A stretch of DNA of 64,000 nucleotides from Corylus avellana (GCF_901000735.1 NC_081544.1:26778095-26842094), one strand, 5' to 3'. Counted from the first letter of the stretch, positions 23,383 to 36,800 are shown. A program made the numbers and translations. The notes: a model not told the origin generated them from the sequence alone.

Positions 23383-25687
23383 AGATTTAGAGATAAAAGG
23401 AGAAAAATGTTTAGTGGGTGGTATTATTGCGGAAAAACCTGTTAGCAAAAGGGTAACAATGTTGAAGTTCTGGAGACCAAATACCAATTTGTTGTAACAA
23501 GTTTAGTTTTCGGATCACAAAGAAGAGAGAGAGAGTAAAAATAAGCCAATCACATATAACACCTAAATTTACATGGTTCGCCTTAACGTCCATAGACAAA
23601 TTAAGAAGACCTAGACCACAAATAAATCTTACTATCAAAACATATATAGAGATAGAAAAATAAGAGCCCAAAAGTTGAACAACACCGAATAAAAAGCTAC
23701 CAACAAGAAAGTCGATCACGATGATCACAAGCTATAAGTTTGGTACTATTGTACCTTGAGATGTCATTTTCTTGTTTAACAGTCGCATGAAAACCAAGCA
23801 ATAAACAAATATCCTCATGAGTTGTTAACAGAAGATAAGAAAACTAAGAAAAGGCAACTCTTTTCCTTCTTCTTCATCAGTTCCCTTGAAATAGATCACA
23901 TTACATGGTGCAACCATAGACCGTAGCCCCAATTTGAATCCCCGCCGCCACATATCCATAGGTTCAACAGGCGCAACCAGCGGCCAAAGCCGCAATTTGA
24001 ATCCCCACCGTCAGAAACGCTAGTAATGTTTTAGCTCGTCTCTGAAACCGAAATCAAAATCTTTTAATTAGAAATTTAAAGGCAAACCTCTCAATTTTTT
24101 GAACTTTTCTACCATCGTTTACTGCATGTTATTTCTTCAAAATCAACTTGATTAGCTAGTGGATGCATATAAGGACGAAAGACTACAATTTTTAATCTGG
24201 ATTGAAAGTGCATGAAGATGTAAAATTATAAATAAAAGGAAGAAGATTAGAGTACAAAGATGAAGGACAGACAAATAAACTGACCTTTACACGTTCATCT
24301 TGAGCACCAGGTTGCTGAACGTTTGCCTGCATGCATTAAATAATAAAATCAAGTTCAGGGATATATATATATATATATATATCCCTGATTTACAGTTCTT
24401 AACCTGTTGTATATCAATAGTGCATGAAGATGTGATATAAAGTAGAAAATAGTTTTGAATTTTTTGTGAGAGCAAAGTGAAGAAAATTATCTGTTGATGT
24501 GAAGAAAGAATTTTGATTTTTTTTTTAGAGAAAATGAAAAGAATCCTTAATTTACCAAATATATGGAAACCCAATTTGGATGATAAACAAGCTTGACACG
24601 TCATCTTATTAATAAACGAAGAAAGCTAAAGGACAAAGAAGAAAAAAAAAGACAAAGAAACTTACCTGAAGACTTTCCACAAATGGTCGGGCTTGTGGCT
24701 GCAATATTAAAATACAATGACAATTAATTTAGGAGGTCCATAGATCATGATTTACAATTCATAAAACGTGTATCAACAGTGCATCAAGATATATATCATG
24801 ATTTACAATTCTTAACCATTGTATGAATAATGCATCAAGATGTCAAATTATTAATAAAGGAGGAAAACTAAAGGACAAAGAAACTTGAGCATCGGGTTCT
24901 GGAATATGTGTAAAGTTTAGGTTCATATAAGATGATTTAATTGGTTTGACAAATAAATCAGCTATATTTATCCCATGTAACTCTTTTTTTTATTCAAATA
25001 AATAAATAATAATAATAATAATCAGCAACATTTACAAAAGAGTATGGTTACAATATTATGGTTAATTATTCCAAGTAAACTCAGGCCCCACGTACAAATC
25101 AGAAATTGGTACTACTTCGACAGTAGTACTGTACTACCGCAAAATTAATTAACAGTTTATGTTGAAGTTTTTATGTAATGTCCTAAGATTATTTAACAGT
25201 AAATAATCCAAAGTACTGTAAAGAGTAAACACATAAATTAAGGATGGCAGGCGATAGGGATTGAGTGGATGCAGAATGTACATATATACTGGATCCCCAC
25301 TGAAATTGATGTTCGTACAAGAACCAATGTGGAAGATTCTAGTCATTTGGAGAGAGGTTGGAAAACTTTTATTCCATCACAAGATGTGAAGATTAAAAAA
25401 AAAAAAAAAAACAGGTGCACAATTTATTTGCCCTTTAAATCTAGACAAGATCAGTAAAAATTGATGAATATTTGTGTACGTGAGATCACAAGTGGGAGCT
25501 CTTGGAACTTGGTGCATGCCACCGGCTATGTTTGATGAAATATGTGTTAGAGATGTGCTTGGCTGGTGCATGCTAGTGATTGGGAATGTGCAGAATGGTA
25601 AGAGTGTTTGAAAATTGGAAACTACACACTGAATTAATAGAGGACACGAAAAAAAGAATAGAAACACCTAATTAATAGAGGATTTGT
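23074..25687. other. First copy of a 2.6-kb segment repeated across the N gap (probable assembly duplication)
   Basis: The 2614 bp here reappear at 25788-28400. I noted a single-base length difference near the start (TATTTTTG versus TATTTTG). The two copies abut the 100-N gap, which is how two overlapping contigs look when joined without trimming. Everything here, including the EF-hand 3' exons at 23964-24041, 24285-24326 and 24666-24698, is therefore probably one locus counted twice. Confidence 0.85.
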
Positions 25688-25787
25688 NNNNNNNNNNNNN
25701 NNNNNNNNNNNNNNNNNNNNNNNNNNNNNNNNNNNNNNNNNNNNNNNNNNNNNNNNNNNNNNNNNNNNNNNNNNNNNNNNNNNNNNN
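25688..25787. other. Assembly gap (100 N)
   Basis: Exactly 100 N, a conventional gap of unknown size. Confidence 0.99.
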
Positions 25788-26061
25788 ATAGCTTTGGGTA
25801 TTTTGTATAAAGAAAAGTATTTTAACAGTATTTTTTTTGTATTGATAATTACAGTTTTTCCGCTATATGAGATTATTTCAGCGTAACATTCGTGTTTATC
25901 TACAAGATAAAAGAAGAGAAATATCGGGATGTTACATGAAGAGTACTGTCGAGAGAGAAAAAAGAAAAGGTATAGGAAGCAGTGGAAGAGGACTTGACTA
26001 GTCTATAATGTGGGGGAAGCTGTATATCTCTAAGAGAAATTAAAGGCCATTATCAAGGTTC

Positions 26062-26095
<34 letters not shown>

Positions 26096-28400
26096 AGATT
26101 TAGAGATAAAAGGAGAAAAATGTTTAGTGGGTGGTATTATTGCGGAAAAACCTGTTAGCAAAAGGGTAACAATGTTGAAGTTCTGGAGACCAAATACCAA
26201 TTTGTTGTAACAAGTTTAGTTTTCGGATCACAAAGAAGAGAGAGAGAGTAAAAATAAGCCAATCACATATAACACCTAAATTTACATGGTTCGCCTTAAC
26301 GTCCATAGACAAATTAAGAAGACCTAGACCACAAATAAATCTTACTATCAAAACATATATAGAGATAGAAAAATAAGAGCCCAAAAGTTGAACAACACCG
26401 AATAAAAAGCTACCAACAAGAAAGTCGATCACGATGATCACAAGCTATAAGTTTGGTACTATTGTACCTTGAGATGTCATTTTCTTGTTTAACAGTCGCA
26501 TGAAAACCAAGCAATAAACAAATATCCTCATGAGTTGTTAACAGAAGATAAGAAAACTAAGAAAAGGCAACTCTTTTCCTTCTTCTTCATCAGTTCCCTT
26601 GAAATAGATCACATTACATGGTGCAACCATAGACCGTAGCCCCAATTTGAATCCCCGCCGCCACATATCCATAGGTTCAACAGGCGCAACCAGCGGCCAA
26701 AGCCGCAATTTGAATCCCCACCGTCAGAAACGCTAGTAATGTTTTAGCTCGTCTCTGAAACCGAAATCAAAATCTTTTAATTAGAAATTTAAAGGCAAAC
26801 CTCTCAATTTTTTGAACTTTTCTACCATCGTTTACTGCATGTTATTTCTTCAAAATCAACTTGATTAGCTAGTGGATGCATATAAGGACGAAAGACTACA
26901 ATTTTTAATCTGGATTGAAAGTGCATGAAGATGTAAAATTATAAATAAAAGGAAGAAGATTAGAGTACAAAGATGAAGGACAGACAAATAAACTGACCTT
27001 TACACGTTCATCTTGAGCACCAGGTTGCTGAACGTTTGCCTGCATGCATTAAATAATAAAATCAAGTTCAGGGATATATATATATATATATATATCCCTG
27101 ATTTACAGTTCTTAACCTGTTGTATATCAATAGTGCATGAAGATGTGATATAAAGTAGAAAATAGTTTTGAATTTTTTGTGAGAGCAAAGTGAAGAAAAT
27201 TATCTGTTGATGTGAAGAAAGAATTTTGATTTTTTTTTTAGAGAAAATGAAAAGAATCCTTAATTTACCAAATATATGGAAACCCAATTTGGATGATAAA
27301 CAAGCTTGACACGTCATCTTATTAATAAACGAAGAAAGCTAAAGGACAAAGAAGAAAAAAAAAGACAAAGAAACTTACCTGAAGACTTTCCACAAATGGT
27401 CGGGCTTGTGGCTGCAATATTAAAATACAATGACAATTAATTTAGGAGGTCCATAGATCATGATTTACAATTCATAAAACGTGTATCAACAGTGCATCAA
27501 GATATATATCATGATTTACAATTCTTAACCATTGTATGAATAATGCATCAAGATGTCAAATTATTAATAAAGGAGGAAAACTAAAGGACAAAGAAACTTG
27601 AGCATCGGGTTCTGGAATATGTGTAAAGTTTAGGTTCATATAAGATGATTTAATTGGTTTGACAAATAAATCAGCTATATTTATCCCATGTAACTCTTTT
27701 TTTTATTCAAATAAATAAATAATAATAATAATAATCAGCAACATTTACAAAAGAGTATGGTTACAATATTATGGTTAATTATTCCAAGTAAACTCAGGCC
27801 CCACGTACAAATCAGAAATTGGTACTACTTCGACAGTAGTACTGTACTACCGCAAAATTAATTAACAGTTTATGTTGAAGTTTTTATGTAATGTCCTAAG
27901 ATTATTTAACAGTAAATAATCCAAAGTACTGTAAAGAGTAAACACATAAATTAAGGATGGCAGGCGATAGGGATTGAGTGGATGCAGAATGTACATATAT
28001 ACTGGATCCCCACTGAAATTGATGTTCGTACAAGAACCAATGTGGAAGATTCTAGTCATTTGGAGAGAGGTTGGAAAACTTTTATTCCATCACAAGATGT
28101 GAAGATTAAAAAAAAAAAAAAAAACAGGTGCACAATTTATTTGCCCTTTAAATCTAGACAAGATCAGTAAAAATTGATGAATATTTGTGTACGTGAGATC
28201 ACAAGTGGGAGCTCTTGGAACTTGGTGCATGCCACCGGCTATGTTTGATGAAATATGTGTTAGAGATGTGCTTGGCTGGTGCATGCTAGTGATTGGGAAT
28301 GTGCAGAATGGTAAGAGTGTTTGAAAATTGGAAACTACACACTGAATTAATAGAGGACACGAAAAAAAGAATAGAAACACCTAATTAATAGAGGATTTGT
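25788..28400. other. Second copy of the 2.6-kb segment
   Basis: Near-identical repeat of 23074-25687. It continues at 28401 into unique sequence that holds the EF-hand exon of unit B, so this is the copy in proper genomic context. Besides the three small exons given under unit B, it contains a leftover of an LTR-like block at about 26210-26400 that recurs at 38.7-38.95 kb. Confidence 0.85.
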
Positions 28401-29208
28401 GTTTTTTTATTCAACTTGATAAAATAACTTGCTTATATGGGTATTTATAGGATACAAAGACCCTTCTAACTTATTTACATTATAACTAGCTTTAAAGACA
28501 CAACATTTTCAAGTTACTTAATAGCATACGAGAATATAAATAAACTCAAATAAATATTATTAAAGTTAAGTTTATTATTCAACAAGGACAAGAGAGGTAG
28601 ACTTTTAGAACTTCTAAGGTCATTTGATGTCCCAGTACTCTTACAAAAGTCGAAGGAATCAAAACTAATTTCTTAACCAACTTAACGAGATCCTTCTCCT
28701 TTTCTTTCTCTTCTGTCAGCCGTCCTATATATATATATATCGAAGGTCGATCTGGTATATATAACGTATTGTAGATGCAGTTTTCATATACATTTTTTAA
28801 TTCAATTAAATTGAAAAGAGGGAATTGGATTAAACCAAAGTCACTGCAACTCAGTAAAATATCCTCAGCAAGCATCCATAAATACTGATCGAAAGCTTTC
28901 AATGAAATTGTACTTATGAAAAAACAAAAATAAGAACAACATGCACCACTTCCGATCGTTACCCGGTTTAGCATGTAGTGCAACCTGAAGACTTCCAGGA
29001 ATTCCAAACTGCCATCCCCGTTCTCATCCAATGCAGCGAAAAAGCTGCGGTCCATACTGCTGTCGAATTGATTGAAGAACTTGACGAACTCATCAATGCT
29101 TACTTTGCCATCCCTATCCTCATCCATTGACTCGAAATAGTCACGTGCTAGCTTCTGAAAAGCCGGGGGGGCCAGGTTATAGTAAGTTGAAGCAGCTTCC
29201 AGTGTGAT
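26677..29208 (-). pseudogene. EF-hand gene, unit B (no ATG on the EF exon; small 3' exons with hydrophobic tail)
   Basis: The EF exon 28963-29208 is open for 82 codons. It begins ITLEAASTYYNL and carries two EF loops, D-E-D-R-D-G-K-V-S-I-D-E and D-E-N-G-D-G-S-L-E-F-L-E. It starts right after TAG at an ATC where unit A has ATG, and ends at a GTAACG donor. Downstream, three exon-like blocks with proper splice signals keep phase: 27379-27411 (PQARPFVESLQ), 26998-27039 (ANVQQPGAQDERVK) and 26677-26754 (RRAKTLLAFLTVGIQIAALA, ending GCAC-stop), a hydrophobic C-terminus. A further conserved block, KDLVKLVKKLVLIPSTF at about 28630-28700, does not join in phase. Either this is a decayed gene that lost its start, or the EF exon is an internal exon of a DUF569-EF-hand gene starting at 32092. 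Confidence 0.55.
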
Positions 29209-29459
29209 CTATTCCACCATTTATAGACTAGTTATATATAAAGGAGGAAAAACTATAGAACAAAGAGAGAAGATAAACAAACTATAGATGATATTCTATC
29301 AATTACTATAAAACATGTTAGAAATAATGCAAAATGTGTTCCTATTTCTTAACCTGTTACATGAGTCCATATGTTAAGCATTATCTATTTGTTAGTTTAT
29401 CCTACTGCACGTTGAGTCTTTTAGTTACTTATTGGTCCATGTTATTTTAATGGTGGTTA

Positions 29460-31490
29460 AGTGGGTCCTTGTTTTTAGGAATGAGTGTTTCAGTTGTAAT
29501 CTATTTAAATGTTTTACTCAATGAATTATTCAGTTTTATAACAATATCTTTTCTAATTACATATGTGATATTTTAGTTTATATTTTATTCATTTTGTTTT
29601 ACCTCTTTCAACCTAGCTAACAGTTATAGAGAAAATACTATTGCTTGTGCGTTTATCATTTTAATTTCTAACATTGGGTATCAAAGCCCGGTTCATGGCA
29701 AGCAACCATGTTAACCCCTCACAACCATCACTCTCACTCTTTCAAGGAGCTGTGTATGACATTTGGAGCATAAAGATGATGACTCTCTTTATTTCCCAAA
29801 ACCTATGAGATTTAGTGGAGAAAGACTATTCTGAAATTGGTGTTTCTATAGACAATCTCCAAGATCTTTGACAGAAAGATGCCAAGGCTTTTTTTTTTTT
29901 TTTTTTCATTCAATAAGTTGGGGATGAATCTATCTTTCCCCAAATTGCTGCTGCAACGAAGTTGTAGAATGCTTGGGATGCATTACAGAAAGGGTATCAA
30001 GGTAATGCCAAGGTATTGACAATCAAACTTCAAACTGTTTGCATAAACTTTGAAAGTTTGATGATGAAAGAGGTCATGAGTGTATGCATGATTATTTCTT
30101 TAATATGCTTGAAGTTGTGAATAAAATCAAAAAATTTGGTGAAAATTTATCTGATTAGAAAGTTGTTGAAAAAATTATGAGAAGTATGCCTATGAAGTAT
30201 AACCATGTAGTGGCTACCATAGAAGAATCTAAGGATTTATAGTGTGCTAACAATTGATGAATTATTTGGTTCTTTTTCTAAAGGCAAAAGAAGTGGTGGG
30301 ACTAGTGAGTCTACCAATGAGGGTTCAACTACAAGAGGGCGTGGATGCCATTTTTGTGTGGAAAAAGAGGTGGTTGAGGTGGTGGACATTCAAGTAACAA
30401 CTACTAATATCATAATGGAAGAGAAGTTGAAGCTGATGATAAAGTTGAAAATTCTTACTAAAACCTCTAGTGTTATTATTGTAAGAAGTATGGCCATACA
30501 GAGTCGTAGTATTGTAGACTCAAAGAAAGACTAGCAAACTTTGCTGAAAAAAAAAAAGAAAAAAAAAAAAGAAGAAGAGAAAGACGAAATAGAAAATTTC
30601 TTTCTTGCACGTTATTCTATTAAAGAATGTGCTCCAGATGTTTGGTATATTGATAGTGGGTGCAGTAATCACATTACAACCAATTTGGAAGCCTTTACAA
30701 GCTTGGATAAATATGTGACAAGCAAAGTGAAGATGGGTGATGGAACCATATGTAAAGTACATGGCAAAGGTAATGTAATGCTGATCGAACTTATGTGGAA
30801 TGAACAACATATACAATGTTTTATATGTTCCTAATTTGGATATAAATTTGTTAAGTGTGGGGCAATTTTTAGAAGAATATTATTGTCTTGTTTTTGAAAA
30901 ATTTATCGTGTGTTATGTGTATAAAGACAAAACCAAGCATCATTTGTTAGTCAATGTCCCTATGGCTAAAAGCAAAATATTTCCTCTCAATCTAGCTTTG
31001 GAAAATCAAGCACTTAAGGTTTCTTTTCAAGATGATAATTGGTTGTGACATCATAGATATGAACATTTGAATTTTAGAAACTTGAAACTTTTTGGGTGAA
31101 AATAATTTGGTGGATGATTTGCTTTCAATACAGCAATGTGATGAAGGAATTTATTCGTCTCAAATGAAGTCTGCAAGTGATCTTTTTAAAAGGCTTGGAA
31201 TGCATGATTCAGTTTGGATGATGGAGAAGTAAAGGTTGATGTTGGGATTTATCGAAATTTGGTTGGAAGTTTGTTGTATTTAATAACAAATAGCAAGCCA
31301 AATATATGAAAGCTACTAGTCTCTTGTCAAGATTCATGTAGAGTCCTTCATTATGGTGCTTCCAAATTGGTGCTAAGATATGCTCCTACAGTGTGTCATT
31401 GTTTTTAGAAGTGAGTGTTTGTAGTCCATTTAAATCAGTTTTATCCACAACGTCTCTTCTAATTACGTATGTGATATTTTAATATATATA
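29460..31490 (+). mobile_element. Degenerate Ty1/copia retrotransposon between the EF-hand and DUF569 exons of unit B
   Basis: The plus strand carries broken gag/pol fragments: a gag-like part (VYDIWSIKMMTLF at 29.75 kb; AWDALQKGYQGNAKV at 29.97 kb; MRSMPMKYNHVVATIEESK at 30.18 kb), then WYIDSGCSNHIT at 30.64 kb (protease-type motif) and a gag-pre-integrase-like part with NLLSVGQFLEE. Stops are frequent. Related sequence flanks it at about 29480-29575 and 31398-31485 (TTCTAATTAC.TATGTGATATTTTA), probably LTR relics. RT and RNase H are missing. It separates two exons that are close together in unit C. Confidence 0.8.
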
Positions 31491-31627
31491 AAATTGAAAA
31501 GATAGAGCAATTGTACCAAATCAAAAGCCACTGTACTATAACTCAGATTAGTAAATATTTCCTTTGTAATTAAGCCAAGTCAACTCCGAAAGAAAAAGTT
31601 GCAGGCTTTTATATATTGTGAAAAATC

Positions 31628-32092
31628 TCAAACCTCAAGGATCTCAACCTCCCAGAGAATCTCATCTTGAATATCGGCGTTCCTTTCATGGTTCACATAT
31701 TTCTGCCGTGTTGAACAGGCTCTAAGGTAGGTCCCTTCCTGGGTCTTGAGCTTGATCACCTGGTTGGAGTGGGTCCCTTCTCTGATGGGCTCCCACTTGA
31801 TCGAGTTAACGTTGTCAAGCCTCTGATGTGGCTTCGTCAGGCGCACCTTGAGACCGCCCATTCGGAAGCGGGACAAATCGGTCTTGTTGGAGGCGGTGAG
31901 GCAATTATTGTCGCAGCTCTTGAGGGAGATGAGGGACTGCGAGTTTGGCACCAACTCCACGCTCCACCGCGCGTTCCTGGAGGATCCCTTTCCGGCTTTA
32001 CGCACCTTCATCTTCTTATCTTTGGCCACCAGGTACTTACCCGCGCGTTGGTTATGCAGGGTCACCACCTTGGCGATGCGGAAGAGATCCAT
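31628..32092 (-). CDS. DUF569 domain protein, unit B
   Basis: From ATG 32092 an uninterrupted frame of 154 residues reads MDLFRIAKVVTLHNQRAGKY, KGSSRNARWSVELVPNSQS, LTASN, IKWEPIREGTHSNQVIKLKT and ILWEVEILEV-stop. This is a full DUF569 beta-trefoil unit. It is the only one of the three cluster copies without a frameshift, but it is divergent (basic KDKKMKVRKAGK insertion-like stretch, FLRANGG replaced by YLRACST). The final GAG|GTTTGA could be Val-stop or a phase-0 donor. A TTG-initiated upstream extension (to 32113) is not needed; ATG 32092 aligns with the ATG of unit A. Role unknown; plant DUF569 proteins are predicted actin-crosslinking-like folds. Confidence 0.8.
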   Translation of the reverse strand: MDLFRIAKVVTLHNQRAGKYLVAKDKKMKVRKAGKGSSRNARWSVELVPNSQSLISLKSCDNNCLTASNKTDLSRFRMGGLKVRLTKPHQRLDNVNSIKWEPIREGTHSNQVIKLKTQEGTYLRACSTRQKYVNHERNADIQDEILWEVEILEV

Positions 32093-32314
32093 GCCAGAAA
32101 AAGCCAGACACAAAATTTACTTGATTCTTTTGGACGCAAATGATGCAGGCTGTTTTTTTAATCTGAAGTCGGAGGAGACTCCTGTACTAGTCGTCGGAGA
32201 TTTTATAGTTGTCAGCGAGTTTGAATGCTGACGTGCACGCTTGTTTACCCTTGTGCCGACACTGATCAAATGCTAGTGTAAATATGAAATAAAATAATTG
32301 ATGGATATAAATAT

Positions 32315-33358
32315 GGGACCTGGCTTCTATACGGTAGTAGTCAACTACCGCATAGATGCAGTTATCCAAAACTGCACCGTTTGGATAAAAACGGTGCAGT
32401 TTTAGGAAGTGAAAAATAAGATTTTTTTATAAAAATAATAAAAAAACTATTTACAAATTTAAAAATATAAAAAACTAATAAGTAAAAACTATCAATATTA
32501 AAACAATTAAAAAACTAAAAATTTAAAAAATATATAAAAAAGAAAAAGCAAAGGGTGGCCCCTTGGCCACAATGGGGTGGCCGGCCACCCCATTTTGGCC
32601 AAGGGGGTGGCTCGAGCCACCTCCCATGGCTGGTATGGGGGTGGACCGGCCACCCCAAAAGGCCAAAAGGATAAAAAAAAAAAAAAAAAAAAAAACCTTG
32701 CTTCTCTGGTGTCTCCTTCCCCTTCGCTTCTTCACCTAAAGCTCCACTATTTGCTTCTTCTTGTGCTTCTCTTTCTTGCTCTGACTGTACGGATACTAAG
32801 GAAGAAGAGAAAAACCTTGCTTCTTTGAAATCTTCTCCTTCTTGTTCTTCATTATATTGTGCTTCAGGTTCACCTTCTGGGATTGCTCATTCTCTTGAAC
32901 CAGTTTGGGTATGCTTTGTTCCATCTCTTAGTTTTCTGGATCTACAAAAGCTTCAGGTGAAGAACAGCTCAACGGAGTTTCTTCTGCTAGTACTTCAAGG
33001 TTCACCCCAAGGGCTATTAGGGTGGCTTGGCCACCCCCATACCGGCCGTGGGAGGTGGCTCTATCCACTCTTTGGCCAATATGGTGTGGCCGGCCACCCC
33101 ATTTTGGCCAAGGAGCCACCCCTTTGCTTTTTCTTTTTTATATATTTTTAGTTTTTTAAGTTTTTTAGTTGTTTTAATATCGATAGTTTTTAATTATTAG
33201 TTTTTTATATTTTTATATTTTTAAATAGTTTTTTATTAGTTTTATAAAAAATCTTATTTTTCACTTCCCAAAACTGTACCGTTTTTATCCAAACGGTGCA
33301 GTTTTGGATAACTGCATCTATGCGGTAGTAGGCCACTACCGCATAGAAGCCAGGTCCC
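32315..33358. mobile_element. Fold-back element with GGTGGC blocks and an inserted unrelated centre
   Basis: The ends read GGGACCTGGCTTCTAT(a/g)CGGTAGTAG-like inward from both sides, and the arms continue through ACTGCA(c)CGTTT(tt)ATCC for over 200 bp. GGTGGC/GCCACCCC words lie at about 32552-32670 and again inverted at 33000-33120. Between them, 32700-33000 is a non-repeat, CT-rich segment that may be a captured host fragment; neither strand gives a domain I know. I did not find a target duplication. Confidence 0.7.
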
Positions 33359-33654
33359 TTTTGATTAATATAATGTGAAATCTTGACTTTAATACAACTG
33401 AAACAATCATTTCACTGCAATCTACATCATTCTCAACAATATTGGCATGAACCTCTCAGTGCGTCATGTTCTTTAATTTAGGCTACTAGCTAGCAATGGA
33501 TGAATCATGGATCATATATATATATATATAGCCACGAGAAAAGAAATGGATGAGGCAAATTTAACTTACATAATAATTTAGCCACGTATGAAAAAAAAAA
33601 AAAAAAATTTGATTGAGCTAATTAAAAGTAATAATATAAAGGAGGACTAGAATT

Positions 33655-33775
33655 TTCTTGAAGTTTTCATAAATGTGATGTGGCTTTTAAAATTACTAAT
33701 AGATCAAAATTTAATAATGATCATCTCAAATTCAATAGTAATTTTAAAAGCCCCATCACATCATTACTTTCCAGT
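33655..33775. mobile_element. Small inverted-repeat MITE
   Basis: TGTGATGTGGCTTTTAAAAT on the left mirrors ATTTTAAAAGCCCCATCACA on the right, around an AT-rich loop. Confidence 0.55.
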
Positions 33776-33833
33776 TAATTGGCAACCTTGTTCGGGTTTC
33801 CCTTTCCTTATTCACTTCTCCCAATAAAAATAA

Positions 33834-36800
33834 GTGAAAAATATAAAAAAGTCCCACAGACTATCAGCCGTTTTCGATTTAGCCTCATAATGTTCCAAAA
33901 GTGATAAAGTAGCCCCCCAAACTACCAAACTATTGCATTTTGGCTACTCCGTTAGTCAAAACCATCAGTTTGGACGGAAACTGCAAAACGACATTGTTTT
34001 GTTACAGGTAAGTTCCTACAAATTTTTATGAAAAAAAAAAATAAAAAATTGGGAAAAATATAAAAAAAAAAAAACCTCAAACTACTAGCCGTTTTCATTT
34101 TAGCTCCCTAAAGTTCAGAAAGTGATGAAGTAGCCGCCCAACTACCAAACAGTTGCAATTTGGCCACTACGTTAGTCATTACTGTAAAATATGATGGAAA
34201 ATTCAAAACTACGTCGTTTTGACAAGGATAAGTTACTAAAATGCCATTTTAGAAAAAAAATCATATTAAAACAAACACGCAAAACGACGCCGTTTTGCTT
34301 GAAATTAGGGTTTCCTTACACTTACCAAAACAGCGCCATTTTGGTAAGTGTTAGAGATTAAAAAAATAAAACCTTAGACCCCACGCAGAAAAAACCCCCA
34401 ACCTCAGTTTATCTCTCTCCCCCAAACCGCCGGCTACGAAGCGCCACCAAAAAATTCTTACCCATTGTAGAAATCAAACAAATAAAACACGTTCGTAAAT
34501 AAACAACATCGATTCGACAGCTATACCATGAAATACAATAAAAAGATTGAGTTATGGGTAAGATTTACAGGCTGCCGGAGATAGAACGACATGGTGGCCG
34601 GCGGTTTTGGGGAGAGAGATAAACAGGGGTTGGGGGTTTTTTCATGGGTCACCTGCGTGGGGTCTAGGATTTTTTCTTTTAATTCCTAACACTTACTAAA
34701 GCGGGGCCGTTTTGGTAAGTGTAAAGAAACCCTAATTTCAAGCAAAACGGCGTTGTTTTGCTTGCTTGTTTTAATATGATTTTTTTTTTCCAACTGTAAC
34801 ACCCCGATATTTGAACTAGCAAATATCGAAGTCGTGACGCTGCAACTTTAGAAAATACAATCTTACAGCGGAGTATGTATATTTTTTTCTTTTTCTATGA
34901 CCTAGGAATAACTTACACAACACAGTTGTGCTGACTGAAATACCTCGAGGTGATATATTATTAAATAAAATAGAAACATGGTTTTCATTACAATATATGT
35001 ACACACTAGGTGTACCAAATATATGCCACAGACGGCACCTAAATTAACATAGTAATATCTATTAAGTTTACACACATCACCATACATAATAAAAGCGATT
35101 AACATAAATGAGACTTGCTCCATAGAGTAAGCATAAATCCTGCAGCAGATGGTCTATCAACTATCAAAACCAGTAAAAGGACCATCGTCCTCACTTTCTA
35201 TCCCTGCATCAAGATCTATGTAAAGATGACGTTATCATATTTACATAGGCAAACAAGTGAGTAATCTATTTTCCTAGATATAAAGACTAAAAAAACTAGT
35301 TTGAACAAATAAGATTAAAGACTAAAATATATAATAATGAATGAGTTGTGAATGCAGCGTAATGACAGATTAGTTTGTGTTTTATGATAATCTTTCTTCA
35401 GACCTCTTCTCATGAGCTCTCAGCCCGCTTACGTCCGTTATGTCCCTCACACTTTAGAGGTTTACTTGTTTGGTGCTGGTAACTACACCGCCCCAGCTTA
35501 GTTATATATTAGGCCTTTTGGACGGTTATATACCCCCCTCCACTGAGATACCGACAGTTCCTCGCGGCAATCCACCCAGCTTGTTCTTAAGGTGGCTATC
35601 TTATCAGGCCATTTTATTAGACACATTATGCAGTAGTTGTATTGCAAAATTATATCAATAAGACAAAATAAGAATTCCTATAACAATAAAACAAAGCTAG
35701 TACTCAGTAAGTATATCTATACTTACTCTCCTTAGTGTAGTATTCTGCTCCACTTCTGCATATAATACATACATACAAACAATACTTAGTTAATTCTCCA
35801 ATAATATCGTTGTTTAAAGACCCTCATCTTTTTATATTTATTTATTATCCGTCACTTCATCTTTACTTACTCATTTTATTATATTAATCTAAGATAGTTA
35901 CTTATAACTAGCTTTATGCCTGAATTCATTTTTGGTGACGAGGCTAATGGCCAGTATCACTAAATACAAACAAGTATTATAAATAATATATATAAAACAT
36001 GACTCATATTTTGGAGATGAGACCAATGGTCCGTACCTACCAAAGTATGAATCAAAATTTAAATGACAATAAAAGAAATGACTGAATGTAAATACTGAAT
36101 TCATATTCTGGGGATGAACGCCAAAAATATGAATTAAAATTTAAATGACATAAAAGAAATAACTGAATGTAAATAATGCATATTTCGGGGATGAGATCAA
36201 ATGGTCCTTACCGCCAGAAATATGAACAGAAATTTAAATGACATAAAAGAAATGACTGAATGTAAATATTGTAAAGTAAATAATATATAGATAATATTAT
36301 AAGTCCTTAATTGATTTTGTCCACTAACTCTTTATTATTAATTCACTTGTATCCATTACTTTATTTTACATTATACGCTTATTGGGTCTTTAAACAATTA
36401 AATGAGGACAAGTAATAAAAGCAATAAATCATGATATTTATACAATAAACACTTACCCAATAATCCTTTAGAAGTAAAACTCCACCAAATCTTCTCTAGG
36501 TAGCTAGTTTTAGAAAAACGCTTGAACACTACAAGAAAGATCTAGGCTATATGGTATTTGACTAGAACTAAGAAATAAAATGAAAGGAGGAGCAAACAAT
36601 TTTACTTGTTTTAAGACTGTAAAAACTTAAGTGAAAGTGAAAGTGACTATAGCTTAGGCTCTATTTATAAGAGAATGAATGGTTAGGATTTATTTTTAAA
36701 CCTTTGATCTAAGGGTTGAGATGGATTTAACCAAAAGAATGAACCTAGTCCATATTTCATGCTCTATACCAAATAGTATTTTCGTCCAAAATGAGGGCAG

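Noticed and set aside
23411..23728. 105-codon hydrophobic minus frame, repeated at 26124-26441
   Set aside because: It overlaps an LTR-like relic also found at 38.7 kb without the frame; the repeat is the assembly duplication.
28579..28720. KDLVKLVKKL..IPSTF block as an EF-hand exon (also at 41.5 kb)
   Set aside because: It is conserved and preceded by AG, but joining it to the EF exon in either unit gives a stop or the wrong phase. It is kept only as a remark.
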